A DNA stretch of 64,000 nt. It comes from Spiribacter roseus (GTDB taxonomy: Bacteria; Pseudomonadota; Gammaproteobacteria; Nitrococcales; Nitrococcaceae). This document shows positions 16,807-27,412 of this stretch, piece by piece. Position 1 is the first letter of the stretch, and each line of letters starts with the position of its first letter. The notes beneath the pieces are model-generated. The model was given only the letters and a program-made list of their open reading frames with translations, had not been told where the DNA came from and did not search any database. The stretch spans positions 1,364,001-1,428,000 of the forward strand of contig NZ_CP016382.1 of NCBI RefSeq assembly GCF_002813635.1, in the 5' to 3' direction. The position numbers and the translations under genes are program-made.

Positions 16807-18387
16807 TCACGCCGGTGGCTCGCGGAACTCGCCCGGCCGCACGCCGAGCAGCCATAGCACCAGTCCATAGACCCCGGCGCCAAGCACGATCACGCCGGCC
16901 AGCCAGGCGATCCGCAACGGGGCGTCCAGGGCCAGCCACAGGGCGGGCTCCCCGGCCGCGGCCTGCAGGCTGAACGCCATCGCCAGCAGGGCCGCCAGCA
17001 CCCGCCGGGACAACCGCCCCCAGCCGGGCAAGGGTTGATAAATGCCCTGCCGGCGCAGGCCCCGCAGCAGCAGGGCGGCGTTCACCCAGGCCGCGAGGCC
17101 CGTGGCCAGGGCCAGACCGGCATGGGCGATCCCCGTACCGATCAGCAGTGCCACCAGCGAGAGGCTGAGGACCATGTTGACGCCCATCGCGATGACCGCG
17201 CAGCGGACCGGTCCGCGAGTGTCCTGACGCGAGAAGTAGCCGGGCACCAGGACCTTGACCAGTACGAAGCCGAAAAGCCCGATGCCATAGGCCATCAAAC
17301 TCCAGTGAGCGGCCTCGACGTCAGCGGCGCCGAACTCGCCATAACCGAACAGGGTGGCCAGCAGCGGCGAGGCCAGCGCGATCAGACCCAGGGTGGCCGG
17401 CGCAATGATCACCAACGCCAGCCGTAGCGCCCAGTCCAGCGTGGCATTGAAGCGCTCGGGACTGGCTTCGGCATGCTGGGCCGACAGCCGCGGCAGAATG
17501 ACCGTGCCCAGCGCAATCCCGAACACCCCCAGCGGAAACTCCATGAGCCGGTCCGACCAGTAGAGCCAGCTGATCGAGCCCACGACCAGGAATGACGCCA
17601 GGATGGTATCGAGCAGCAGGTTGATCTGCTGGACCGATGTACTGAAAAGCGTCGGCCCCATCAGGCGCAGGATCCGCCGCACCCCCGGGTCGGACCAGCG
17701 TGGCCAGGGCGCCGCCAGTACGCCGCGTCGCCACAGGAAAGGCAGCTGCACCGCGAGCTGCAGGGCGCCGGCCACCGGCACCGCCAGGGCCAGGGCCATG
17801 ACCCCGACCTCAAGGCGTGGCGCCACACCAATGGCCGCCGCGATCAGGCACAGATTGAGCAGCACCGGCGCGAATGCCGGCGGACCGAAGGACTGATAGG
17901 TGTTGAGCACCGCCGCAGCGGCGGCGGTCAGGGCGATCAACAGCAGGTACGGAAAAGTGAGCCGAAGCATTTCGGCAGTCAGAGCGAGCTGGTCGGGCTG
18001 ATCGACAAACCCCGGCGCGAACACCCGCACAAGCACCGGCGAGCCCAGCATGGCGAGCCCCGTCATGACCAGCAGGATCACCGCGAGACAGCCGCTGACA
18101 CGCCCGAGCAGCTGCCGCACCGCGGCATCCCCGCCGTGCTGGCGGGCCTCGGCCAGGACCGGGACGAAGGCCTGCTGGAAGGCGCCCTCGGCGAAGAGCC
18201 GGCGCAGGAAATTGGGGATCTTGAACGCCACGAAAAAGGCGTCCGTCGCCGCGGAGGGCCCGAAAATGACGCCCAGGACAATGTCCCGCGCCAGCCCCAT
18301 GACCCGCGACACCAGCGTCCAGCTGCCGAACGTCATCACCGACTGCCAGAGCCTGGCTGCCGGCCTGATCGCATTATGAGTTGACAT
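16807..18387 (-). CDS. murJ: MurJ, lipid II flippase
   Basis: MurJ moves lipid II across the inner membrane for peptidoglycan synthesis. The 526 residues have about 14 membrane helices and typical MurJ segments: SRVMGLARDIVLG near residue 26, AFFVAFKIPNFLRRLFAEGAF near 50, and GVFGIALGTVILPRLS near 290. AAGG sits 9 bases before the ATG at 18385-18387; a second ATG 17 codons inside is an alternative. It is divergent from rpsT. The TTGACA of the rpsT promoter overlaps its start codon. Confidence 0.95.
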   Translation of the reverse strand: MSTHNAIRPAARLWQSVMTFGSWTLVSRVMGLARDIVLGVIFGPSAATDAFFVAFKIPNFLRRLFAEGAFQQAFVPVLAEARQHGGDAAVRQLLGRVSGCLAVILLVMTGLAMLGSPVLVRVFAPGFVDQPDQLALTAEMLRLTFPYLLLIALTAAAAAVLNTYQSFGPPAFAPVLLNLCLIAAAIGVAPRLEVGVMALALAVPVAGALQLAVQLPFLWRRGVLAAPWPRWSDPGVRRILRLMGPTLFSTSVQQINLLLDTILASFLVVGSISWLYWSDRLMEFPLGVFGIALGTVILPRLSAQHAEASPERFNATLDWALRLALVIIAPATLGLIALASPLLATLFGYGEFGAADVEAAHWSLMAYGIGLFGFVLVKVLVPGYFSRQDTRGPVRCAVIAMGVNMVLSLSLVALLIGTGIAHAGLALATGLAAWVNAALLLRGLRRQGIYQPLPGWGRLSRRVLAALLAMAFSLQAAAGEPALWLALDAPLRIAWLAGVIVLGAGVYGLVLWLLGVRPGEFREPPA

Positions 18388-18409
18388 TCGGGCGCTGCCT
18401 TCGCATATT
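18381..18409 (+). promoter_or_regulatory. Candidate sigma-70 promoter of rpsT
   Basis: A perfect TTGACA (18381-18386), a 17-base spacer and CATATT (18404-18409, 4 of 6 to TATAAT) precede rpsT by about 42 bases. The -35 overlaps the murJ start codon on the other strand. Confidence 0.6.
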
Positions 18410-18451
18410 ACCGCTCTTTTCCCACGCTAAAGACTCAATAGGAGTAGCACG

Positions 18452-18715
18452 TTGGCCAATATCGCCTCCGCCCGCAAACGGGCCCGCCAGGCCGAACAGC
18501 AGCGCCGTCATAATCAGGCCCGCCGGTCGATGATGCGCAGCAAGCTCAAGCAGGTGACCAGCGCCGTTGCCAAGGGCGACAAGGCCGCTGCCGAGGCCGC
18601 CTACGCCGCTGCGGTACCGGTGCTCGACCGCATGGCCACCCGGGGCGTCATCCACAAGAACAAGGCCGCCCGTCACAAAAGCCGGCTGGCCCAGCAGATC
18701 AAGCAGCTCGGCTAG
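18452..18715 (+). CDS. rpsT: RpsT, 30S ribosomal protein S20
   Basis: A primary 16S rRNA-binding protein of the small subunit. The 87 residues are strongly basic and helical ([21 protein letters not shown]...). The start is TTG with GGAG 8 bases upstream; no ATG or GTG could give this N-terminus. In E. coli rpsT also starts with UUG, and that weak start takes part in S20 autoregulation, so similar control is plausible. The TAG stop abuts the proB stop on the other strand with no base between. Confidence 0.97.
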   Translation: MANIASARKRARQAEQQRRHNQARRSMMRSKLKQVTSAVAKGDKAAAEAAYAAAVPVLDRMATRGVIHKNKAARHKSRLAQQIKQLG

Positions 18716-20870
<2,155 letters not shown>

Positions 20871-20889
20871 TTACCAAGGCGTCACCATC

Positions 20890-20913
20890 AAAAAGCCCCG
20901 CACGAGGCGGGGC
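20890..20913 (-). terminator. Rho-independent terminator after rpmA
   Basis: On the minus strand GCCCCGC-CTCGT-GCGGGGC forms a perfect 7-bp GC stem with a 5-base loop, followed directly by TTTTT. It lies 27 bases after the rpmA stop and 22 bases before the obgE start, so it should end or attenuate the rplU-rpmA transcript. Confidence 0.85.
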
Positions 20914-20940
20914 CGTATCCGGGCAGACTGCCGGCCGCGC

Positions 20941-21201
20941 TCAGCCAGCCGGCTGAATGCTCACGACCCGGCGTTTCAGCGGGCCCTTGCGCGCGAACAC
21001 GACATTGCCGTCGACCTTGGCGAACAGGGTGTGGTCATTGCCGATCCCCACGTTCTGCCCGGCATGGAAGTGCGTGCCACGCTGGCGCACGATGATGCTG
21101 CCGGCGTTGACCGCCTGACCGCCGAAGCGCTTCACGCCCAGCCGCTTGGAATGCGAATCACGGCCGTTGCGAGTACTGCCGCCTGCCTTTTTATGTGCCA
21201 T
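20941..21201 (-). CDS. rpmA: RpmA, 50S ribosomal protein L27
   Basis: L27 reaches the peptidyl-transferase centre with its N-terminal tail. The 86 residues start [20 protein letters not shown], typical for proteobacterial L27 with no cleaved pre-sequence, and include [17 protein letters not shown] and [12 protein letters not shown]-like family segments. The start is the ATG at 21199-21201, since the open frame upstream runs into rplU. It is 28 bases after rplU and co-transcribed with it. Confidence 0.97.
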   Translation of the reverse strand: MAHKKAGGSTRNGRDSHSKRLGVKRFGGQAVNAGSIIVRQRGTHFHAGQNVGIGNDHTLFAKVDGNVVFARKGPLKRRVVSIQPAG

Positions 21202-21229
21202 TGCTGATCTCTCCGTTGCCGGGGGCTGA

Positions 21230-21544
21230 CTAGCCCGCCTGAATACCGGTGATACGGACTTCGGTGTAGTGCTGACGATGGCCGTAATGACGCTGATAGT
21301 CCTGACGGCGCTTGAACTTGACCACCTCGATCTTGCGCGCCCGACTCTGCGACACCACCTCGGCCGATACGGCGCCGCCTTCAAGGCGCGGCGTCCCAAC
21401 TTTAACGTCGTCCCCGTCGGCCACGAGCAGAACCTCGTCGAAACTGACGGTCTCGCCGGCCTCGGCATTGATCTTCTCGACCCGCAGGAGATCGCCCTCA
21501 GCGACTCGATACTGCTTGCCACCCGACTTGATTACCGCGTACAT
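21230..21544 (-). CDS. rplU: RplU, 50S ribosomal protein L21
   Basis: A 23S rRNA-binding protein of the large subunit. The 104 residues show [14 protein letters not shown] at the start and the [21 protein letters not shown]-terminal signature. The ATG at 21542-21544 has GGAG 8 bases upstream; the frame extends nine codons further but without such a site. It is the first gene of rplU-rpmA and has a strong promoter. Confidence 0.97.
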   Translation of the reverse strand: MYAVIKSGGKQYRVAEGDLLRVEKINAEAGETVSFDEVLLVADGDDVKVGTPRLEGGAVSAEVVSQSRARKIEVVKFKRRQDYQRHYGHRQHYTEVRITGIQAG

Positions 21545-21580
21545 CCGACCGACTCCAGAAGGTTGTTCCAAAACCGTGAG

Positions 21581-21609
21581 AGGATAGTCGCATTCGTCCC
21601 CGGGGTCAA
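21581..21609 (-). promoter_or_regulatory. Candidate sigma-70 promoter of rplU-rpmA
   Basis: On the minus strand TTGACC (21604-21609), a 17-base spacer and TATCCT (21581-21586) precede rplU by about 37 bases. The match is 5 of 6 and 4 of 6. Confidence 0.65.
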
Positions 21610-21628
21610 CGCGCCCGGCACGGCGCGC

Positions 21629-21657
21629 TTGACACCCCCATCAGGCCTTCCTAGCAT
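21629..21657 (+). promoter_or_regulatory. Candidate sigma-70 promoter of ispB
   Basis: A perfect TTGACA (21629-21634), a 17-base spacer and TAGCAT (21652-21657) precede the ispB ATG by 33 bases. It is back to back with the rplU promoter, the two -35 hexamers being 19 bases apart. Confidence 0.65.
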
Positions 21658-21690
21658 CCTCCCACCACCCTCTCTCGAGATGCCATCCGA

Positions 21691-22668
21691 ATGGAGATCG
21701 CCGCCATACGCAACCCCGTTGCGGACGACATGTCCGCGGTCGACGGGATCATCCAGGACCGGCTGCAGTCAGAAGTCGCCCTGATCAACCAGCTCGGCCA
21801 GTACATCATCGGCGGTGGCGGCAAGCGGCTGCGCCCGATGGTCGCGCTCCTCATGGCGCGTGCCGCCGGCCACCCCGCTGATGACCACCGCCACGCCCTA
21901 CTGGGCGCAACGCTGGAGCTCATCCACACCGCGACCCTGCTGCACGACGACGTGGTCGACGAGTCCGCAGTGCGACGTGGGCGCGACACGGCCAATCAGA
22001 TATGGGGCAACGAGGCGAGTGTGCTGGTGGGGGATTTCCTCTATACGCGCGCCTTTGAAATGATGGTGGAGCTCGACGACATGGCGGTGATGTCGCTGTT
22101 CTCGCGTACCACCAATCGCATCGCCGAGGGCGAGGTCATGCAGCTCATGCACGTCCACGATCCCGACGTGACCGAAGCGCGCTACCAGCAGGTGATCGAT
22201 CGCAAGACGGCGGTGCTGTTCGAGGCCGGCTGCCAGCTGGCGGTCGAAATCAACCACCCCACCGATACCGCCCGACTGCAGGCGGCCGCCGCCTACGGCC
22301 ATCACCTGGGGATCGCCTTCCAGCTCGCCGATGACGCCCTCGACTACGACGGCGATGCCGCCACCATTGGCAAGAACATTGGCGATGACCTGGCGGAGGG
22401 TAAGCCGACGCTGCCGCTGATCCACTGCATGGCGAATGCCGGGGCCGATGACCGTGGCATCGTCCGCGATGCGATTGAAAACGGGGGCCGGGAGGATATC
22501 GATGCCGTGGTGGCGGCGATTGCGCGCACCGGCTCGATTACCTATACTCGCAGGCTTGCGGAACAGGAGGCCGACCAGGCCATCGAGGCGCTTGACGCGC
22601 TCGAGCAAAGCCCGTTCCGTACAGCGCTCGGTCGTCTCGCCGCATTTGCCGTCGGCCGCGACTACTGA
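21691..22668 (+). CDS. ispB: IspB, polyprenyl (octaprenyl-type) diphosphate synthase
   Basis: IspB makes the long isoprenoid side chain of ubiquinone. The 325 residues hold GGGGKRLRPMVALLMARA near 48, the first Asp-rich motif in LLHDDVVDES near 86 and the second in QLADDALDYDGD near 213. The exact chain length cannot be read from sequence. The position divergent from rplU-rpmA-obgE is the standard one for ispB. tRNA-Pro follows after 8 bases. Confidence 0.94.
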   Translation: MEIAAIRNPVADDMSAVDGIIQDRLQSEVALINQLGQYIIGGGGKRLRPMVALLMARAAGHPADDHRHALLGATLELIHTATLLHDDVVDESAVRRGRDTANQIWGNEASVLVGDFLYTRAFEMMVELDDMAVMSLFSRTTNRIAEGEVMQLMHVHDPDVTEARYQQVIDRKTAVLFEAGCQLAVEINHPTDTARLQAAAAYGHHLGIAFQLADDALDYDGDAATIGKNIGDDLAEGKPTLPLIHCMANAGADDRGIVRDAIENGGREDIDAVVAAIARTGSITYTRRLAEQEADQAIEALDALEQSPFRTALGRLAAFAVGRDY

Positions 22669-22676
22669 CGGACAGT

Positions 22677-22753
22677 CGGAGTATAGCTCAGCTTGGTAGA
22701 GCGCTGCCTTCGGGAGGCAGAGGTCGTAGGTTCGAATCCTGCTACTCCGACCA
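22677..22753 (+). tRNA. tRNA-Pro(CGG), CCA encoded
   Basis: The cloverleaf has acceptor stem CGGAGTA paired with TACTCCG, a D arm TAGCTCAGCTTGGTAGAGC, an anticodon stem CTGCC/GGCAG around loop TTCGGGA (anticodon CGG), a TΨC arm GGTTCGAATCC and an encoded CCA. The C at the 5' end is typical of proline tRNAs. Confidence 0.96.
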
Positions 22754-22851
22754 CTTTCCCCAGCCCATTCCGCATTCTGTGATCTGGTCCGCGGTCCGCG
22801 GGGCCGCAGTTCCTCGATCATGCCCCTCCCAGACGCTTCGGGAGAGGCCCC

Positions 22852-24477
22852 ATGGAATCCGCCGATCGGCGTCCCGCCCTGGCTCGACGGCTCGTCGACT
22901 GGGCCGCCCTGACCCCTGAGACCGCCGACCGACTGGTCGCCGACTCGCGTCGATCCGGACGGCCACTGGTCCAGCAGCTGCTGGATAGCGATGCGCTGGC
23001 GCCGGCCGTCATCGCCGAGGCGGCATCGTTGGTATTCGGTATCGAGCGGGTCACCGAGCAGGGCCTTGAACCCGTCCCCGAGCTGCTTGACCGGGTGGAC
23101 CCTGATCTCATCCAGCGCCATCACGCGCTACCCCTGCGCTGGCGTGACGGGGTCCTGCAGATCGCGGTCTCCGACCCCGCCAATACCGCGGCGCTGGACG
23201 AGCTGCGATTTCACGCCGGTCTGCCGGTGGCGCCGGTGCTGGCCGATGATGACCACCTCACGGCAAGCATCCGGCGCCTTACCGGCGGTGTCAGCGGCGC
23301 TGCCGACGAGCTGGTCACGGCCGCCCGCGCCGAAGCTGTCCGCGATGCGCCGGCAGCGGATGGCGAGGATGACACCCCGGTGATCCGCTATATCAACGAG
23401 CTGCTGCGGCGCGCGATCCGCGAACAGGCATCGGATATCCATCTCGAGCCCTTCGAAACCCACTGCCGCGTGCGGTTTCGCCACGATGGCATCCTCCAGG
23501 AGGCCACCCGACCACCGCGCGACATGGCCGACCGGCTCGCCGCCCGCATCAAGGTCATGGCGCGCATGGATATCGCCGAACGACGCCTGCCCCAGGATGG
23601 CCGGCTGCGGTTCGATACCGATTCCGGTGGCGTCGATTTCCGTGTCAGCACCGTGCCGACGCTGTTTGGCGAAAAGCTCGTGCTGCGGCTGCTTGACGCC
23701 ACCGCGACATCGCTCGACCTCGAGAGCCTGGGTATGGAGCCCGATCAGCTCGCGGTCTACCGGGCGGCCATCGAACGCCCCCATGGCATGATCCTCGTCA
23801 CCGGGCCCACCGGCTCGGGGAAAACGGTGACGCTGTACAGCGCCCTGCAACAGCTCAACCAGAGCACCCGCAACATCCTCAGCGTCGAGGACCCGGTCGA
23901 GATCAAACTCCCCGGCGTCAATCAGATCGGCGTCAACCACCGCATCGGACTCGACTTTCCGCATCTGCTGCGGGCGTTCCTGCGCCAGGATCCGGACGTC
24001 ATGATGGTGGGCGAGATCCGCGACCGCGAGACCGCCGAAATCGCCATCAAGGCCGCCCAGACCGGGCATCTCGTGCTCTCGACCCTGCACACGAATAATG
24101 CGGCCGGGGCGATCACGCGGCTCATCAACATGGGGATCCCGCGCTGGAGTATCGCCGCATCGGTCATCCTGATCAGTGCCCAGCGGCTGATCCGTCAGCT
24201 CTGCCCGCACTGCCGGCGGCCCGCCACTACGCCGGCGGGATTCCACGAGCCCGGCGGCTGCCCGCGCTGCCATCACGGCTACAAGGGCCGCATCGGTATT
24301 CACGAGCTCCTGCCCATGACCGATGCGCTGAGCGAGGGACTCCTCGAGGCGGATGCCGACACCGGGCTTTCGACACCGCCGGCGCCCGCCGCCCGACGGA
24401 GCCTTCGGGATGCCGGCTGGGCCAAGGCCGCGCGGGGACTCACCAGTGCCGGCGAGATCGATCGGGTCACCCGCTGA
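22852..24477 (+). CDS. pilB: PilB-type type IV pilus assembly ATPase
   Basis: The extension motor of type IV pili, a hexameric cytoplasmic ATPase of the GspE/PilB family. The 541 residues have an N-terminal GspE/MshEN-type domain (about 10-145) and the ATPase core from about 175. Walker A is GPTGSGKT at 318-325, and the Asp box (QDPDVMMVGEIRDRETAE) and His box (TGHLVLSTLHTN) follow. A four-cysteine zinc site is present (CPHC...CPRC). GGGAGAGG lies 3-4 bases before the ATG. It overlaps pilC by one base (TGATG). Confidence 0.93.
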   Translation: MESADRRPALARRLVDWAALTPETADRLVADSRRSGRPLVQQLLDSDALAPAVIAEAASLVFGIERVTEQGLEPVPELLDRVDPDLIQRHHALPLRWRDGVLQIAVSDPANTAALDELRFHAGLPVAPVLADDDHLTASIRRLTGGVSGAADELVTAARAEAVRDAPAADGEDDTPVIRYINELLRRAIREQASDIHLEPFETHCRVRFRHDGILQEATRPPRDMADRLAARIKVMARMDIAERRLPQDGRLRFDTDSGGVDFRVSTVPTLFGEKLVLRLLDATATSLDLESLGMEPDQLAVYRAAIERPHGMILVTGPTGSGKTVTLYSALQQLNQSTRNILSVEDPVEIKLPGVNQIGVNHRIGLDFPHLLRAFLRQDPDVMMVGEIRDRETAEIAIKAAQTGHLVLSTLHTNNAAGAITRLINMGIPRWSIAASVILISAQRLIRQLCPHCRRPATTPAGFHEPGGCPRCHHGYKGRIGIHELLPMTDALSEGLLEADADTGLSTPPAPAARRSLRDAGWAKAARGLTSAGEIDRVTR

Positions 24478-25694
24478 TGGGCAGGGTAAGGGCATTTTTA
24501 TGGCATGGGCGGGATATTGATGGTCGTCGGCGCGGCGGCTTCACGCCTGCCGGCGACGTCGAACAGCTGCGCGGCTGGCTCGGCACGCGCGGGCTGGCGC
24601 TGGGCGGATCCGTGCGCATTCCAGCCGGGCTCGAGCGCCTGTTCGTGTCACAGACGCCACAAGCCAATGACCGCCAGATCAATGCCCTGCTGCGCCAGCT
24701 GGCCACACTGAGCCGCGCCGGTGTGCCGCTCATCGATGCGGTCACACTCATCGCCCGCGAGGAAAAGCATGCCGGGCTGCGACGCCTGGCCGACGCGCTT
24801 CGCGAAGCCATCGCCGCCGGCACACCGCTGTCGATCGCGCTGGCGGACCATCCCCGGCATTTCGATCCGCTGATCTGCGGCCTGGTCCGCGCCGGCGAGC
24901 AGTCGGGACAACTGGACACATTGCTCGAGCGGATCGCCAGTGATCGCGAACGTGCCGAAGCCCTGCGTCATCGGTTGCGCCACGCCATGCTCTACCCCGG
25001 CATCGTGCTGCTCGTGGCACTGGCGGTCAGCACAGCGCTGTTGATGTTCGTCGTGCCGCGGTTCGAGTCCCTTTTCAACGGGTTCGGCGCCGAGCTGCCG
25101 GGCTTTACCCGTCAGGTGATCGGGCTCTCGGACTGGCTGCGCGGTAACGGCTGGCCGGCGCTGTTGGCGGCACTGGGCGCCGTACCGGCGGTGCTGGCAC
25201 TGACACGCCGCTACCCCGCCGTCCGCGAAGTCGGCGACCGGATCAAGCTCGCGATGCCAGTCACCGGCGGCCTCATCGCCGGCGCCGAAACCGTCCGCTT
25301 CGCCCGCACCCTGGCCCTGCTCATGGAGGCCGGCGCTCCATTGGCCGAGGCCCTGCCGACGGTTGCCGATACCCTCGGCACCCGGCCTTACAAGCGGGCG
25401 GTCCGACGCATGGGCGAAGACCTGCGGGATGGGCGTTCCCTGGCCTTTGCCATCGAGCGCACACGCTGCTTTGCCGCCACCACCACGCGGATGATCGCCA
25501 CCGGTGAAGCCGCCGGTCGTCTGCCCGCAGTGCTCGAGCGTATTGCCGATCGCCGCGACGCTGAGGTGCGTCAGGGCGTAGACACGCTGGGCAGCACCCT
25601 CGAGCCGCTCATCATGAGCTTCCTCGGCCTTCTGGTCGGGGGGCTGGTGCTGGCGCTCTACCTGCCGGTTTTCCAGCTCGGATCGGTCATCTGA
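24477..25694 (+). CDS. pilC: PilC-type type IV pilus inner-membrane platform protein
   Basis: PilC is the polytopic platform on which PilB acts. The 405 residues hold two T2SF domains (about 70-195 and 270-395), with the signatures LATLSRAGVPLIDA near 72 and ARTLALLMEAGAPLAEALP near 277. There are helices at about 172-192, 222-240 and 372-395. Translation is probably coupled to pilB. In many relatives the prepilin peptidase gene pilD follows; here the next gene is coaE, 39 bases on. Confidence 0.93.
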   Translation: MGRVRAFLWHGRDIDGRRRGGFTPAGDVEQLRGWLGTRGLALGGSVRIPAGLERLFVSQTPQANDRQINALLRQLATLSRAGVPLIDAVTLIAREEKHAGLRRLADALREAIAAGTPLSIALADHPRHFDPLICGLVRAGEQSGQLDTLLERIASDRERAEALRHRLRHAMLYPGIVLLVALAVSTALLMFVVPRFESLFNGFGAELPGFTRQVIGLSDWLRGNGWPALLAALGAVPAVLALTRRYPAVREVGDRIKLAMPVTGGLIAGAETVRFARTLALLMEAGAPLAEALPTVADTLGTRPYKRAVRRMGEDLRDGRSLAFAIERTRCFAATTTRMIATGEAAGRLPAVLERIADRRDAEVRQGVDTLGSTLEPLIMSFLGLLVGGLVLALYLPVFQLGSVI

Positions 25695-25733
25695 AAGCAG
25701 CCATCAACGCCGTTGAGGGATTAGACTGTCGCC

Positions 25734-26372
25734 ATGGAAGCGACACAGCCCACCCAGAACCACCGCCCGAATCTGGTCGTTGGACTGACCGGGGGAATTG
25801 CCAGCGGCAAGACCGCCGTCAGCCGGCGCTTCGAGGCGCAGGGTGCCGCCGTCATCGACACCGATGTCCTCGCCCGCGCGGTGGTCGAACCCGGCACCGA
25901 CGGGCTGAACGCGGTGCGCGAGCGCTTTGGCGACGCCGTCATCGATACCGATGGCCAGCTCGACCGGGGCGCCATGCGGGCACGGATATTCGCCGATCCC
26001 GACGCCCGGCGCGACCTTGAGGCAATCACCCATCCACGGATCCGCCGGGCCGTCGCCCGGGCGCTGGCAGCCGTTCACGCGCCCTATGCCATGCTCGTCG
26101 TGCCGCTGCTGGTCGAAGCCGGATGGACCGATCTCATGGACCGGGTCCTGGTGGTTGATGCACCGCCGGCGCAGCAGCGCGAGCGACTCATGGCGCGCGA
26201 CGGCACATCCCGCGCCGAAGCCGAGCGCATTCTCGCCAGTCAGGCGTCCCGCGACGTCCGGCTTGCCATCGCTGATGATGTCATTCACAACGATGCCGAT
26301 CCCGCCGCCCTGGACACCCGGGTGGCCACCCTGCATGCGCAGTATTGCCGGCAGGCGGGCAATGCGGTCTGA
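25734..26372 (+). CDS. coaE: CoaE, dephospho-CoA kinase
   Basis: CoaE catalyses the last step of coenzyme A synthesis. The 212 residues have the P-loop GLTGGIASGKTAV (GIASGKT near 21-27), the DTDVLARAVVEPG segment and VVPLLVEAGW near 122. It sits between pilC and zapD as in the pilB-pilC-pilD-coaE-zapD-yacG layout, minus pilD. No strong Shine-Dalgarno is seen; GAGGG lies about 13 bases before the ATG. Confidence 0.95.
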   Translation: MEATQPTQNHRPNLVVGLTGGIASGKTAVSRRFEAQGAAVIDTDVLARAVVEPGTDGLNAVRERFGDAVIDTDGQLDRGAMRARIFADPDARRDLEAITHPRIRRAVARALAAVHAPYAMLVVPLLVEAGWTDLMDRVLVVDAPPAQQRERLMARDGTSRAEAERILASQASRDVRLAIADDVIHNDADPAALDTRVATLHAQYCRQAGNAV

Positions 26373-26436
26373 ACGGGTGGTTTTGTGCAGGCCGGCCTTC
26401 TGGGTGACAATCAATCACGAATAACAGGGGGCAGGC

Positions 26437-27225
26437 GTGGACACCACCAGCAGCGGCACGGATTTGATGATCTATGAGTATCCGCTCAACGAGCGGATGC
26501 GCACCTTCCTGCGGCTGGAATTTCTGTTCAAGAACCTGCGGTTCGGGCGCTCCGGCGACAGCCCCTGGCATACGCGTGCCGCCGTGGACGCCCTGCTCGA
26601 CATCACCGCGCTGCTCACCCGCAGTGATATCCGCTCGGAGCTGCAGAAAGAGCTTGAACGCATCCTCGCCAGTCTCGAGAAGCTGCAGGCCCGTCCCGAA
26701 GTGGATGAACGCCGGCTCGAGCCGGTACTGGCCGAGTGCCGGGATGTTGCCACCGAACTGCGGGAAGCGCCCACCGGCATCCCCGCCATCGTCCGCAACA
26801 ATGAATTCCTGACCAGCATCGAACAGCGCGCCGGCGTACCGGGCGGGACCTGCGCCTTCGATCTACCCGGCTACCACCTATGGCTCGAGAGCGACAGCGC
26901 CCACCGTCGGGACCTGCTCGAGCAGTGGCACGGCGCGTTCCGACTCATGGACCAGGGCACGGCGCTGGTGCTGCGGCTGCTGCGCGAAAGCGCCGATCCG
27001 GTGGACGAGGTCGCCGACAGCGGCAGTTTCCAGGCGAGTCTGGACCGTGCGACGCCCTATCAGATGCTTCGGGTGCGGCTGCCACGCTCGACCCAGTGCT
27101 ATCCCGAGGTCAGCGGCAGCCGGCACTTCTGCAACATCCGTTTCCTCGAACAGCCCGTGCAGGGCGAACGTCCTCAGCAGGTGAACGACGATGTCTCATT
27201 CATCCTTGAGCGCTGTGCGATCTGA
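26437..27225 (+). CDS. zapD: ZapD, FtsZ-ring bundling protein
   Basis: ZapD cross-links FtsZ filaments at mid-cell. The 262 residues include the family start [19 protein letters not shown] at 11-29 and [21 protein letters not shown]-like C-terminal sequence. The GTG at 26437 has GGGGGCAGG just upstream; an ATG ten codons later would also give a full-length ZapD but has a weak ribosome site. It overlaps yacG by 35 bases. Confidence 0.94.
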   Translation: MDTTSSGTDLMIYEYPLNERMRTFLRLEFLFKNLRFGRSGDSPWHTRAAVDALLDITALLTRSDIRSELQKELERILASLEKLQARPEVDERRLEPVLAECRDVATELREAPTGIPAIVRNNEFLTSIEQRAGVPGGTCAFDLPGYHLWLESDSAHRRDLLEQWHGAFRLMDQGTALVLRLLRESADPVDEVADSGSFQASLDRATPYQMLRVRLPRSTQCYPEVSGSRHFCNIRFLEQPVQGERPQQVNDDVSFILERCAI

Positions 27226-27412
27226 CACACCCCCCAGCGTTTCCTGCCCGCAGTGCGGCAGGCCGGTCGCCTGGACGGCGGAATCCACCTATCGGCCGTT
27301 CTGTTCGCGTCGCTGCCGGATGATTGATCTGGGCGACTGGCTCGACGAGCGCCATCAGATCCCGGGCGAGCCCGCCATGCCGGATGGTGACGACGAAGAC
27401 GCCGACGCCTGA
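27191..27412 (+). CDS. yacG: YacG, zinc-binding DNA gyrase inhibitor
   Basis: A 73-residue zinc-ribbon protein that binds GyrB in E. coli. Zinc ligands are C19, C22 (CPQCGRPV) and C38, C42 (FCSRRC), followed by [10 protein letters not shown], the family signature. The tail is acidic. Its last 58 bases overlap the 3' end of the Nudix gene on the other strand. Confidence 0.93.
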   Translation: MSHSSLSAVRSDTPPSVSCPQCGRPVAWTAESTYRPFCSRRCRMIDLGDWLDERHQIPGEPAMPDGDDEDADA

